64,000 nucleotides of DNA from contig NZ_JADIZJ010000006.1 of the NCBI RefSeq assembly GCF_016704835.1, forward strand, positions 248,001 to 312,000, in the 5' to 3' direction. Source of the DNA: Sphingopyxis sp. Its GTDB lineage: Bacteria > Pseudomonadota > Alphaproteobacteria > Sphingomonadales > Sphingomonadaceae. The notes beneath the pieces are model-generated. The model made no database searches, was not told where the DNA came from, and saw nothing but the letters and a program-made list of their open reading frames with translations. This document shows, one piece after another, positions 1-10,100 of this stretch (its first letter is position 1; each line of letters opens with the position of its first letter). The position numbers were made by a program, and so were the translations under genes.

Positions 1-374
1 ACGCCGCTGGCGCTGGGCGCGCAATCGCCTGCAGACGCACCGTTGCCTTCACGCCCCAAGCGCGCGGCACGGGCCGCCAGCGAACGGTTCTCCGCCGCGA
101 TCTGGCCGAGCTGCGACGAGGATTCGGTGTCGTCGAGGCGCACGAGCAACTGCCCCTTGCGCACGGGTTGGCCCGATCGCACGACGATGTTCAAAATGGT
201 CGCCGGTTCGGATGATTGAATGATCTGCGCCTTGCTTGACGGGATCACGCGGCCCTGGCCTCGCGTGACTTCATCGACCTGGGCAAAGCTTGCCCAGCTG
301 ACAAAAACGAACAGCCCGACCCCCGATGCCAGGATGATCCGGCGGGTGCCGACATAGGGCCGCGATCTGATCAT
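1..374 (-). CDS. HlyD-family T1SS periplasmic adaptor (5' part only)
   Basis: The leftward frame from ATG at 374 runs off the window edge after 124 codons. It encodes a short cytoplasmic start, one membrane segment (about residues 13-30) and the beginning of a biotinyl-lipoyl-like domain containing the typical adaptor wording VRKGQLLVRLDDTE. In T1SS such adaptors join the inner-membrane ABC transporter to the TolC channel. Its ATG overlaps the stop of the upstream hydrolase gene by four bases (ATGA), so it is the last visible gene of the adhesin-secretion operon. The C-terminal part lies outside the window. Confidence 0.9.
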   Translation of the reverse strand, partial: MIRSRPYVGTRRIILASGVGLFVFVSWASFAQVDEVTRGQGRVIPSSKAQIIQSSEPATILNIVVRSGQPVRKGQLLVRLDDTESSSQLGQIAAENRSLAARAARLGREGNGASAGDCAPSASG

Positions 375-1432
375 GATCCACTCTCCTTTGTGGCGACGTC
401 GAATTCGCCGCCCTGCTGCCGTGCCATCATTCGTGAGGCGCGGCTCGTTTCTTCGGGTTCTGGGATCGCCAGTTCCCAGCCGAGCGACGTGTCGAGGCGG
501 CCGCCAGCGTCGTTGTCGGTGCGGCGTTCCTGTAGCGCATCGAGGGTGTTGCCGGCCGATAGCTGGATCAAATTCTGCCCGTCACTGCCGTCGCGCGAGC
601 GCGCCATGGCGCTTCGAGGCAGGATCGCCGGGATCGCTTCCAGGCCGTTATAGCGACCCGAAAATGCGCCCGGCGTTCCCCATTTTCCCGGCCAGCGATA
701 AAAAATGTGAGCGCCGAGTTGCGCAATCTTGACCAGCTTGGGCGCCCAATAGGGCGACACATAATTGGCATGATAATGCGTCGCGTGACCGACCGAGGTT
801 TCGACATAGCCAGCCAGTGCAGCGCGCGCGACATCTTCGGCTTCCTGCCATTTGGCCGGATTGGGACGCCGGTTAAGCGATCCGTCGCAGGTGAAGCTGA
901 ACTGGCAGACCGGGCGGTTGACGCCCTGATAGACGACGCCGCAGATCGACTTGGGGAAGGCGGGGTGCAGGGCGCGGTTGATCACCACCTGCGCGACCGC
1001 GCGCCGTCCGGCGATGGGTTCATAGGCCGCTTCGAAATATACCGCCTGGGTCAGGCAGCGCAGAGCGGTCAGCGCCGTCTTTTGATCGATCGTCACCGGG
1101 TGGAAGGGCCGCGCCGACGCGACCGGACCGGTGGAGAAGGGGATCGCCGCGTTGCGCGTCATCGCCGATTCGGGCGCTTGAATGAGCGTCGCGCCGGGGT
1201 CTTCGGTCAGCTTGATGAGGCGCACCATTTCCGGGTCGGTGATGACCGGGGCTTCAGCGTTGCTGTAGGGGGTGCCGGTGCTGTCGCCGCCGACAAAATC
1301 GGCCACATGCGCCCACATCGTCCGCGACGTGAGAAGCGTCACCACCACCGCCATCACGATGAGCCACAGGATCGTGCGGCGGTTGTCGTCGCTGGCGACC
1401 GTACCATATCTGCGGGCGGTGGCGGCGGTCAT
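371..1432 (-). CDS. SleB-family cell wall hydrolase, membrane anchored
   Basis: 353 residues. A membrane segment at about residues 21-37 is followed by a variable stretch. A Hydrolase_2/SleB domain covers about residues 120-275, with the family wording LTQAVYFEAAYEP, GRRAVAQVVINR and CQFSFTCDG. SleB-type enzymes cut peptidoglycan, and this one should act in the periplasm. It overlaps the ABC transporter gene upstream and the HlyD gene downstream by ATGA junctions, so it is translationally coupled into the T1SS operon. A role in local wall remodelling for the secretion channel or adhesin is inference. About 70 C-terminal residues are low complexity and unassigned. Confidence 0.88.
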   Translation of the reverse strand: MTAATARRYGTVASDDNRRTILWLIVMAVVVTLLTSRTMWAHVADFVGGDSTGTPYSNAEAPVITDPEMVRLIKLTEDPGATLIQAPESAMTRNAAIPFSTGPVASARPFHPVTIDQKTALTALRCLTQAVYFEAAYEPIAGRRAVAQVVINRALHPAFPKSICGVVYQGVNRPVCQFSFTCDGSLNRRPNPAKWQEAEDVARAALAGYVETSVGHATHYHANYVSPYWAPKLVKIAQLGAHIFYRWPGKWGTPGAFSGRYNGLEAIPAILPRSAMARSRDGSDGQNLIQLSAGNTLDALQERRTDNDAGGRLDTSLGWELAIPEPEETSRASRMMARQQGGEFDVATKESGS

Positions 1433-3615
1433 GATGCGGCTCGCTGGGCAAGGATTTCGTCGCGCGGGCCGTCGGCGACGATCCGGCCATTGTCCATGAC
1501 GATAAGCCGGTCGACCAGCCCGAGTACCGTCATCCGGTGCGTCGCGATGACCAGCGTCTGGCTGGGGGGGATGGCGGCTTGCAGGCGATCGACGAAATGC
1601 TTTTCAGTCTGGCTGTCCATCGCGCCGGTTGGCTCGTCGAGAAACAGCAAATGCGCGGGTGTCATCAGCGCGCGCGCCAGCACCAGAAAGCTGCGCTGTC
1701 CGCCGGAGAGGCGCGCACCGCGCTCGCCGATATGGAAATCGAAACCCGTGGCGTCGCGGCCGAGGAATTCGTCAGCCCCTGATCGTCGGGCCGCATCGAT
1801 GATAGTGGCGTCATCGGCGTCGCTGGCGCCGACCAGCAGATTCTCGCGCACCGTGCCGGAGAACAGTTCGGCATCCTGACCGACGAAACGCAAGGTCGAG
1901 CGCAGGTCGTGCGGGTCATATTGCCGGCTTTCGAGGCCGTCGATACGATAGCTACCGCTGGTCGGATCATATAGACCGCACAGGACGCGGCCCAGCGTCG
2001 ATTTGCCCGACGCGACGCGCCCGATCAGGCCGACGCGCTCACCTGGTTCGATGCTCAGGTTGACTTCGGCCAGCGATTCCCGCTCGGTATCAGGGTAGCG
2101 GAAGCAGACATGGTCGAGTTGTAACCGCCCGTCCCGGACTTCGGGGGTCATCGAGCGGCTACCCTTATCGCGCTCGTCATCCTGATCCATCAGCTGTTGC
2201 AGGCTGTTCAAGGTGACAAAAGCCTGACGTCCGCGCGTCATCAGAAAGGCCAGCTGGCCGACGGGGGCCAGCGAGCGGCTGGCGAGCATGACGATCGCGA
2301 TGATGGCGCCCATCGAGATAATGCCGGCGTTGAACAGATAAAAGCCACCGATGACCAGCGCGATGCTCGTTGCCTGCTGACACAGCGTCGCCAGGTTGAC
2401 CGCGGTTGCGGTCAGTTTGCGCATTTCTTCCTGCGTGTAGGCGTTCGATGCCGAAAGCCGCCGCCACCTGCCCAGCATCCGACCTTCGGCGCGGCAGGCC
2501 TTGACCGTTTCGAGGCTGCCGATCGTTTCGACCAGCGTCGTTTGCAGCATACTGGCGTCGACCTGCGCGTCAGCGACGGCAGCGCTCATCCGGCGCTGCA
2601 AGATCCAGCCCATCGCGAGCATGATCACCATCGCGATGAACGGAATGACGGCCAGCCAGCCACCGAGTATTGCGATCAAGGCAACGAAGACGACCAGGAA
2701 CAGAATATCCGTCAGAAGCACGACGGTGGTCGAGGCGAAGAAATCTCGAACCTGTTCATAGTCGGTCACCCGCCTTGCGAGCGCGCCCGTGCTGCCGCGC
2801 TGGGTTGCCAACGGCAGGTTGAGCACCTTGTCCAGCAGGCGCTGCGACAGCCGCGCATCGATGCCGCGCCCGACTTCGTCGATCAGTCCGGTGCGCGCCA
2901 GCCGCAGGCCATATTCTACCGCGATCGCAAACAGCGCGCCGAGCGCGAGCATCCACAGGCTGGCTGCGGCCTTGTTCGGAATGATGCGATCGTACACATT
3001 CATCGTGAACAACGGCATGGCAAAGGCGAGCAGGTTGATCAGCAGCGAGGCGAACATCACATAGCCATATTGGCTGCGCTCCTTCCAAACTTCGCTCCAG
3101 AACCAATGCTGCCTGGTCGCCTGATCCCATGGCCGCTCGCGCGCCGTTTCGCTGAGGGGATCATGGCGGACGATGACGCCCTGGCCCGAATAGCCGACTT
3201 CGAGCAGGCGGCGGTCGATCTGGAGGTCGCTGCTCGCGCCGGGCAAGCGGACCCAACAGCTCTCATTGTCCATCGCGGTCAGGACCAAGGGTCGGTCGTC
3301 CGCCAGCAGCAGGATCGCCGGCACATCGTGCGCGTTCCCCCCGGCGCGTGGCCGCCGCACGAGATGGCAGCGCAGACCTACAGCCGTGAGCGCATGGTCA
3401 AGCTGATCGAGCGGCACCAGCCCGTCATCGTCGAGCGCCAGCCCCTTTTTGATACGGAGGTCGGAGAAGGGGCGTTCGAACAGCGCGGCAATCGCCGCCA
3501 CGGCATCCAGCAGCTCGTCGCCCTGCGCCGGGGTGCTGCGCCATGCTTCGAAACCCGTTGCGGGGGACGGATGGCGTGACCGCCGTGCCCCGCGGGCGTC
3601 GGCCGGATAGTTCAT
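1429..3615 (-). CDS. T1SS permease/ATPase, LapB type
   Basis: 728 residues. Residues about 30-150 look like a C39 peptidase-like domain without a catalytic cysteine in the expected place, as in transporters for large adhesins. An ABC transmembrane domain follows (about 165-440), then the nucleotide-binding domain with Walker A GRVASGKST near 535, signature LSGGQRS near 640, Walker B LLFLDEP near 655 and a switch histidine in ATHRM. It should export the giant adhesin encoded upstream across the inner membrane, with the TolC-like and HlyD proteins. The start codon overlaps the tolC-like stop by four bases, and the stop overlaps the SleB gene. Confidence 0.92.
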   Translation of the reverse strand: MNYPADARGARRSRHPSPATGFEAWRSTPAQGDELLDAVAAIAALFERPFSDLRIKKGLALDDDGLVPLDQLDHALTAVGLRCHLVRRPRAGGNAHDVPAILLLADDRPLVLTAMDNESCWVRLPGASSDLQIDRRLLEVGYSGQGVIVRHDPLSETARERPWDQATRQHWFWSEVWKERSQYGYVMFASLLINLLAFAMPLFTMNVYDRIIPNKAAASLWMLALGALFAIAVEYGLRLARTGLIDEVGRGIDARLSQRLLDKVLNLPLATQRGSTGALARRVTDYEQVRDFFASTTVVLLTDILFLVVFVALIAILGGWLAVIPFIAMVIMLAMGWILQRRMSAAVADAQVDASMLQTTLVETIGSLETVKACRAEGRMLGRWRRLSASNAYTQEEMRKLTATAVNLATLCQQATSIALVIGGFYLFNAGIISMGAIIAIVMLASRSLAPVGQLAFLMTRGRQAFVTLNSLQQLMDQDDERDKGSRSMTPEVRDGRLQLDHVCFRYPDTERESLAEVNLSIEPGERVGLIGRVASGKSTLGRVLCGLYDPTSGSYRIDGLESRQYDPHDLRSTLRFVGQDAELFSGTVRENLLVGASDADDATIIDAARRSGADEFLGRDATGFDFHIGERGARLSGGQRSFLVLARALMTPAHLLFLDEPTGAMDSQTEKHFVDRLQAAIPPSQTLVIATHRMTVLGLVDRLIVMDNGRIVADGPRDEILAQRAAS

Positions 3616-5009
3616 GTGGGATCCCGCATCGCTTCAAGATTCATTTCGGGGGTCGGCGCCACTTTGAAGCGGTCGCGCGCGGTCGCCGCGGCTGCGGCGG
3701 GCGGCTGGACGTCCATCGATGCAAGCAGGTCGTTGAGCGCTGCGAGCAGTTTGAACTCGGAATAGAATTGCGCGAATTTCGCGGTCTCGGTCCGCACCTG
3801 GACGTTATAGCGCGTGTTCTGCGCGTCGAGCACGTCGAGCAATGAGCGGCGGCCGACGTTGAACTGAGCGCGGTAGGAACGCAGCAAGTCGTCCGACACG
3901 CGGCTCTGTTCTTCGAGCTCCTTGACCAGGCGTCCCTGCGCGTCCCAGGTGTTCCAAGCGACGCGCACATCTTCTTCGGCTTCGCGAACCATCTGATCCA
4001 TCCGAAAGCGCGCTTCCTTCTCGCGCCGGTACATTTCCTGCACCTTCGACCGTTTCAGACCGCCGTTGAAAATGTCCCAGCGCAGCACCAGCCCGGCGCG
4101 CAGATCGTTGGTCTCGCCGCGGAAGCCGTCGATGTCGTCGCCGATCCGCGCGTTGCCCTCGAGCGCGAGCGTCGGTGACATTTCGGCTTTTGACTTGCGA
4201 ACGACTGCGTGCGCCGCGTCGAGGTCGGCCTGTGCTTCGCGCACCCGGGGGTGGCGTTCGCGCGCGCGTGCCAACGCATCCTCCATCGTCGCTGGAATAT
4301 TGCCCGCGAGTGACGGCGGCAGTGCGGCGCCGTCGATCAAGTCAAGCCCAGTCAGGGTGCGAAACGATGCCGATGTATTGACGAGGTCAAGATTCGCCTC
4401 GGTTACGCGCGCGCGCGCTGCCTGCTGGCGTTCTTCGGCTTGCTGCTGATCGGCGATGCTCAGCGATCCCTTCGCCACGCCTTCGCGCAGGTCGGTCACC
4501 AGCTTGCTGTGGAAATCGATATTGTCCTCGGACGCCGCGACGATCCTTTGCTGCAACAGATAGTCGAGATACTGGCGGGTGACCTGCAATGCGATGAACT
4601 GCGAGCGCTCCTCGACGCGGAATGCCGCACCGTCGGTGCGCGCCGCCTGTCGCTTGACCTCGTTGCGCCGAACCCCGCCGTCGAACAGCGTCTGTTCGAC
4701 CGACAGCCCGCCCTCCATCGGGTACAGCTCGTTGTCGGCGATGCCGAGCGCGCGGCGGGTGCTGTTTTCGAGCCGGCGAATGCCCACCGATCCCTCGACC
4801 GAGATGCGCGGCGCGAACAGACGCTGCGCCTGCTCGCGCTCGAAATCGATAGCGGTTTTGTTCTCGACCGCCTGGTTGATTTCGGGGTTGGTCTGGACTG
4901 CGGTCTCAACCGCGGTCTTCAGCTCGATGCGCTGTGTCCAGCCGGCCTCGTGCGTCGCGGTGAGTGCGACGGCGGTCAGCAATAAAGCTGCGGTACGAAT
5001 TTTCGGCAT
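3612..5009 (-). CDS. TolC-family outer membrane channel (LapE/AggA-like)
   Basis: 465 residues with an N-terminal signal sequence (about 1-24) and two OEP repeats rich in coiled-coil helices. Family wording includes LSVEQTLFDGG, LRWDIFNGG and NVGRRSLLDVLDAQNTRY, the last typical of T1SS TolC proteins. A GGGGA ribosome site lies about 9 bases before ATG 5009. It is the outer membrane exit duct of the first T1SS and begins the chain of overlapping genes tolC-like, ABC, sleB-like and hlyD-like. The 88-base gap to the adhesin stop holds no obvious terminator, so read-through from the adhesin gene is possible. Confidence 0.92.
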   Translation of the reverse strand: MPKIRTAALLLTAVALTATHEAGWTQRIELKTAVETAVQTNPEINQAVENKTAIDFEREQAQRLFAPRISVEGSVGIRRLENSTRRALGIADNELYPMEGGLSVEQTLFDGGVRRNEVKRQAARTDGAAFRVEERSQFIALQVTRQYLDYLLQQRIVAASEDNIDFHSKLVTDLREGVAKGSLSIADQQQAEERQQAARARVTEANLDLVNTSASFRTLTGLDLIDGAALPPSLAGNIPATMEDALARARERHPRVREAQADLDAAHAVVRKSKAEMSPTLALEGNARIGDDIDGFRGETNDLRAGLVLRWDIFNGGLKRSKVQEMYRREKEARFRMDQMVREAEEDVRVAWNTWDAQGRLVKELEEQSRVSDDLLRSYRAQFNVGRRSLLDVLDAQNTRYNVQVRTETAKFAQFYSEFKLLAALNDLLASMDVQPPAAAAATARDRFKVAPTPEMNLEAMRDPT

Positions 5010-5097
5010 CTTATGTCCCCTGCATCTATTCGATTGAAGTTGCAGATCCTTCGGCGTGATCTGTCACCTCAAAGTGTCCGGCATCGCCGCCGGTGGT

Positions 5098-7113
5098 TTA
5101 GGCGTGCCCGGCTGACGCCATTTGTTCGAGCTGCACCACGACATGCTGCTGCGCGAGGTCGGCGATGAATGAATGGCCGGATGCGACCGAACCGCCGTCT
5201 GCGAGCAATCCGGCAGCGCCGCCGTCGCCCAGCATGAACCCAGCGAGCGCCGGTACGGCCTGTGTTACCGGGCCGAGCAGCGCGTCGAGTTCGATCTGCG
5301 GTCCTTCCAGCGCGGCGGCTACGATCGTGTCGATCTCCGCGTCAGCGAGGTCGAGCACTGCCTGCGGCGGCAGCGCCATCTGCATCTGATCGCTCGACGC
5401 GACAGCCGTTGCCGATTCGGACGGCAGATCGACCTCGGTTCCCGCGACCAGCGGGGAATAGGTCGGATCGGGCGCCGCGGCGTCGCTAGCGTCGCTGCGG
5501 GCTTCGCGGTGTTCGTCCTGGTCCATCTGGCGCTGGGTGGGTTCGGTTTCGATCCGGGCCGTGGCAGGGGCGGAGAAATATTCGTGGACGAGGCCATCGG
5601 CCTTGGCGGCAGGAAGGGCAGCGGCATGGTCCGTCGCTTCGTTGGAGACGTCAGCCTGTGGCCCCGCGACCGGGGCGTCGCCATCGGGTGTCGCGTTCGG
5701 TCGCGCCGCCAACGGTGTCGCGGCTGCGAGCCCGGCCACGAGCATCGCGGTAGAAAGTCCAGCGGTTCCCGTCGTGGCAGCAACACGCTGCTGGTCGGCA
5801 AAGTTGGTGGCGAATGCCGCGTCGGCGAGTTTGCCGGTGCTGCCGTCAGCGCGGGTGTAGAGCGCTTCGCCTCTCACCTGAACCTGGCCGTCGGCGGCGA
5901 TATAGGCGCGGCCGTCGGAGGTCAGCGAAATGCTGATAATGCCCTCGCTGATCAGTGAGCGGAATTCACCGGCGTCGGTGACGCCGTTGCTGTTGGCATC
6001 CTGCCAGATACCGAACTTTGCAAAATCCGCGTCGACCGCGTCAAGCTTGCCGTCGCCGTTACTGTCATAGGTGGCAGCCAAGCCTTGCAGGTCGGACAGG
6101 CCGCCGCCGCCGAACACCAGTTCGGAACCATTGTTGACCTTGCCATCACCATTTTTGTCGATCGCCAGCAGGCCGTCGTCAGCCCCGACCCATGCGGTGG
6201 TTTCGGCCATGCCGTCGCCATCATAGTCGAATTTCACTCCTGCTGCGTTCGACACAAATTCAGTCCCGTCGCCGTCCAGATCGACGGCGATCGGCGGCGC
6301 CAGCGCGGTAATGGTGACCGACAGGTTCGCGGTCGCAGTATCGCCGTCGCGATCGGTGACCACGTAATTGAAAACTTCGGTGGCGGTGACGGTGATCGGG
6401 CTCGGCGGTTGATAATTATACTGGCCGGTTGCGAAATTAAGCGTCAATGTGCCGCCCATCGGCGTCGTGATCGCGTTCAGCGCCGTCCCGGCAATGCTGC
6501 CGCCTGTCGATACAGCGATGCTCGACGCGCCATCCCAGGTGTAGGTCGTTGTGCCGATCGTGATTGACAGCAGTCGACCGCCATCGGCGCCGAAAAAGTC
6601 ATTGGCGTCGAGATCGCCCGACACCGCCGACGGAACGATGACCGACAGCAATGTCGCGACCAGGTCCTCGAAATCGTTGACCAATATCGGATTGTTGTTT
6701 GGCGCATCGTTCAAATCTACGTCGCGCAACCGCTGGATGTTCAGCGGTTGCAGCGGATTATTGTCGATACCGATCGCTGTGACGTTGATATTGTTGTTGT
6801 CGACGAAACTGTTCCAGGCGGTGGCGGTGGCTGAGGTCAGCGAATTGATGACCATGGGCGGTATACCGCCGAACTGCGTCTGCTGGTTCGGGTTGCCGTC
6901 GCTCAGGAAAAAGACCTGGTTGCTCGCCCCCGGGATGGTGGTGAAATTCGCGAGCGCGGTCTGGATCGCGCCGGTGTAATTGGTGTTGAGCCCGATGTCG
7001 TCCTGCGATGGACGTTCGCCACCGGCGAGCGGATTGAGCGAGTCGAGATAAGCATTCGCGTCTGCCGCTGTCGAAAAGGCTTCGGAAGCGAACGAGCCTG
7101 ACGAAAAGATCAC
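5098..7113 (-). CDS. Giant adhesin, C-terminal piece (after frameshift)
   Basis: 671 codons open from a GTG at 7113, but this is almost certainly the continuation of the adhesin gene. It starts inside a von Willebrand A domain whose MIDAS motif lies at the end of the upstream frame. After the VWA part (to about residue 155) come a bacterial Ig/cadherin-like repeat (about 165-285), then a calcium-binding region with EF-hand-like loops (DKNGDGKVNNGSE, DSNGDGKLDAVD, DANSNGVTDAGE). A low-complexity acidic tail follows, ending QLEQMASAGHA, which should carry the C-terminal T1SS signal. No classical GGxGxD nonapeptide array is visible. No ribosome site supports an independent start. Confidence 0.85.
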   Translation of the reverse strand: MIFSSGSFASEAFSTAADANAYLDSLNPLAGGERPSQDDIGLNTNYTGAIQTALANFTTIPGASNQVFFLSDGNPNQQTQFGGIPPMVINSLTSATATAWNSFVDNNNINVTAIGIDNNPLQPLNIQRLRDVDLNDAPNNNPILVNDFEDLVATLLSVIVPSAVSGDLDANDFFGADGGRLLSITIGTTTYTWDGASSIAVSTGGSIAGTALNAITTPMGGTLTLNFATGQYNYQPPSPITVTATEVFNYVVTDRDGDTATANLSVTITALAPPIAVDLDGDGTEFVSNAAGVKFDYDGDGMAETTAWVGADDGLLAIDKNGDGKVNNGSELVFGGGGLSDLQGLAATYDSNGDGKLDAVDADFAKFGIWQDANSNGVTDAGEFRSLISEGIISISLTSDGRAYIAADGQVQVRGEALYTRADGSTGKLADAAFATNFADQQRVAATTGTAGLSTAMLVAGLAAATPLAARPNATPDGDAPVAGPQADVSNEATDHAAALPAAKADGLVHEYFSAPATARIETEPTQRQMDQDEHREARSDASDAAAPDPTYSPLVAGTEVDLPSESATAVASSDQMQMALPPQAVLDLADAEIDTIVAAALEGPQIELDALLGPVTQAVPALAGFMLGDGGAAGLLADGGSVASGHSFIADLAQQHVVVQLEQMASAGHA

Positions 7114-10100
7114 GAATTTGATCGTGAGTGCGCCCGACGCCGCGCTATCGAGCTGCGAAAGCGCCCCTGGACGGCCTCGAGCATCGTGTTGAGTTCGCCA
7201 CTGTCGATGCTGTCGCTGAAATCGAGGATGAAGAGCGTGTTCACGTCCTGCATCGGCTGCGATGTCGCTCCGGTCTCGCCGTTGGCGGTCGGGGCATCGT
7301 CTTCGATCACGATCTGGATCGCCGTAGCGTTGGTGGTCGTGGTGGTGCCATCGGATACCGAAACGGGGACGAAGAAATCCTTGAGGTCCTCCAGGGTGAC
7401 ATTGGGGTGATCAACAGCGCGCGACAGCGTGACGGTAAAAGCGCTATTCGATGCCAGCGTGACGCGGATGACTTCCGAGCCGCCGACCGAGCCAATCAAG
7501 ATATCGGTGCCGACACCGGTCCAGGCAACGGGAACGCCTCCCGCGGTCAACACCGCGCCGGGATTGCCGAGGGTCGCGGTCAGCATTTCGCCGGCATCGG
7601 CGTCACCGATCGCCAGCGTGCCGCTGAAGGTCGTACTGTTGGTGGTGTCGAGCGTCGCGTTCGGCGCCGTGTCGGCAAGCCCGTTCGGCAGACCTTCCTC
7701 GGATACCCGCGCGATTGCGGTGCCAATCGTCGGTGCGTCGTTGGTACCGAAAACGGTGATGGTCAGGGTTGAGCCGACCGACAGCGCGCCGTCGCTGATC
7801 GTATAGGCGAAGCTATCGACCAGCGTCTGTCCGCTATCGAGCGCGTTGACCACCGGCTTGTCCTCATCAAGCGTGTAGGTATAGCTGCCGTTGGCGTTGA
7901 GAACGAGCGTGCCATAGAGGCCGACATAGGTTCCCGCCGTGGTGACAGTGATCGTCTCCAGGTCAGGGTCATTGTCGGCGACGTCGGAAAAGCTGCCGAA
8001 CGGTGCGCCGGGATGCGCGATATCCTGGAGGACATTGCCGGTAGCGCTCGGGTCGGTCCCGCTGGCGCCGTCGAGGACCCAATTTGTGTCGGCGCGCGCG
8101 ATCGGGAAATCATTGGCGCCGGTGATCGAGATGGTGATTGTTGCGATCGACGTGTCGCCGTCTGCGTCGCGCACCGTATATTGGAACGTCTCGGTGAGCG
8201 TCGTGCTGGACGTCAGCGCGATAACCGCCGGATCATTGGGGTCGAGATCGTAACGATAGGTGCCGTCGGCCGCGATGATGATCGTGCCATAGTCGCCTGC
8301 CACCGCACTTCCCGATGTTCCCGCAACTGCGCCGAACGCCACGCCAATCACGCTAAGCCCGCCGTCAGCGCCAGCATTGTCGGCCGATCCGTCCATGCCG
8401 TTATCATCGGTGCCACCAATTCCGGTCAGCACATTGCCGTCGGCAAAAATCTGCCCGTCGCGCGCGACATTGTCTTCGTCATGGACCGCTTGCGGTGCGT
8501 CGTCACGGATCGCGAAACGGCCGGTGATGTCGGCGGTGGTCCGCGCGGTGTCACCGTCGCCGTCGGTCGCGATGGCGGTCAGCGTGATCAGGTTGCTTCC
8601 CGACAGGAACAAGGTCTGGTCGGGGCCGCTGTCGGGCAAATGGAGGACTGCGCGCGACTGGTCGAAGGTGACGAGGCCGCCGGGGGCCACCGAAATGCGG
8701 AAAACTTCGTGCGTGGAGGTGCGGCCGAATACAACGCCGCTCTCGATCGAAAGGATGACCGCTTCGCCGGTCAGCGAGTCGACCAGCCCGCTTGCCCCTG
8801 CGGTAACGCCAAGTTCATAGGCGACCGCGCCCGGACCATCGGCGCCAAAATCGGTCGTTGGTGCAAACAGTCCCGACAGGTCGGCGGTGGCGTTCGCGGC
8901 GAAATCGCTTTCGTCGACCGTCAGCGTGGGCGCGATGCCTCCGGCGGAAATCGACGGTCCATCGTCGGCGAAGCGGATGTTGCCCCCCAGATCGACCGCA
9001 ACGGTGTCCGAAATGCTGTCGCCGTCGCGATCGACGATTGCCGCGGTGCCGCGTAGCTCGACCAGGTTGGCCGCGAGTTCGACAAGCTGCGCGGCGTAAT
9101 TGCTGGCGGAACCCGGCAGCGGATGGTCGATTTCGGCAAATTGGGTCAGCGTGACAATGCCGGTCGCGGCGTTCACCGCAATGGAAAAAATGGGCGTGCC
9201 GGCCGCGCTGCCGGCGATCTCGCCGGAGACAAGGGCCAGCGTGACCGGCACGCCGTTGCTGGTCAGGGCGGAGGTCGCGGCCGCCGAGCCCAGCGCAAGG
9301 GAATAGGTCCAGGTCACCGCGCCCGCGTTCGCGGGACCATCGGCGCCGAATTGAACCAGCGAAGTCGAAAAGGCCGATGACAGATCGGCGGTCGCCACGT
9401 CGAAGGCGCTGCCGCGCGTATCGCCGTCCTGCGTCGTCAGGGTGATCGCGTTGGCATCGACATTAGTCGCGTCGATCGACGGCCCGTCATCCTTGAACAC
9501 CAGCGTGCTGCCGATGGCAACCAGCGCCGAAGCCTGGTCGCCGTCGCCGTCGGTGACTGTCGCGATCATCCGGATGATGGTCGGCGACAGCGTCACGGAA
9601 TCGTCAGGGTTGCTGGCGTCGGGATGGCGAACGGCGCGGATCTGGTCGAGGGTCGCCTGACCGTTATTCGCGACGGTCAACCGGAAGGCGACGGTCGAGG
9701 GCGAATCTTGCAGGCGCCCTTCGACAGTATTGCCGATGGCTTGCAGGATGATTTTTGAACCCGTGGCAACGTCGATCAGTCCAGTGGCCGTCGTCACCTC
9801 GAAGGCATAGCTCACCGTGCTGCCAGCCTGATCGGCACCAATCACGATGTTGAACAGACTGGCAAAATCAGCGGTGGCGTCCTGTGCAAGGTTGGTCTCG
9901 TCAACCGTCAACAGCCCCGCTGTCGGGGACAAGGCCGTGATCGACGGCACGTCGTCGGATACCGAAATATTGACTGTCCCCGAGACCTGATCGCCATCGC
10001 TGTCGGTGGCGACGACTTCGATAAAGCCAAGTTCGGTCAGATCATCGATTGTCGCATCAGGATGCAGGCCATAACTATATTGCAGCGTCACCGTGACCGT

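Noticed and set aside
2197..3579. 460-codon frame on the + strand opposite the LapB-type transporter
   Set aside because: Antisense shadow; the ABC transporter has all motifs and coupled neighbours.
5098..7113. Independent secreted gene starting at GTG 7113
   Set aside because: It begins in the middle of a VWA domain, has no ribosome site, and joins the upstream adhesin after adding one base.
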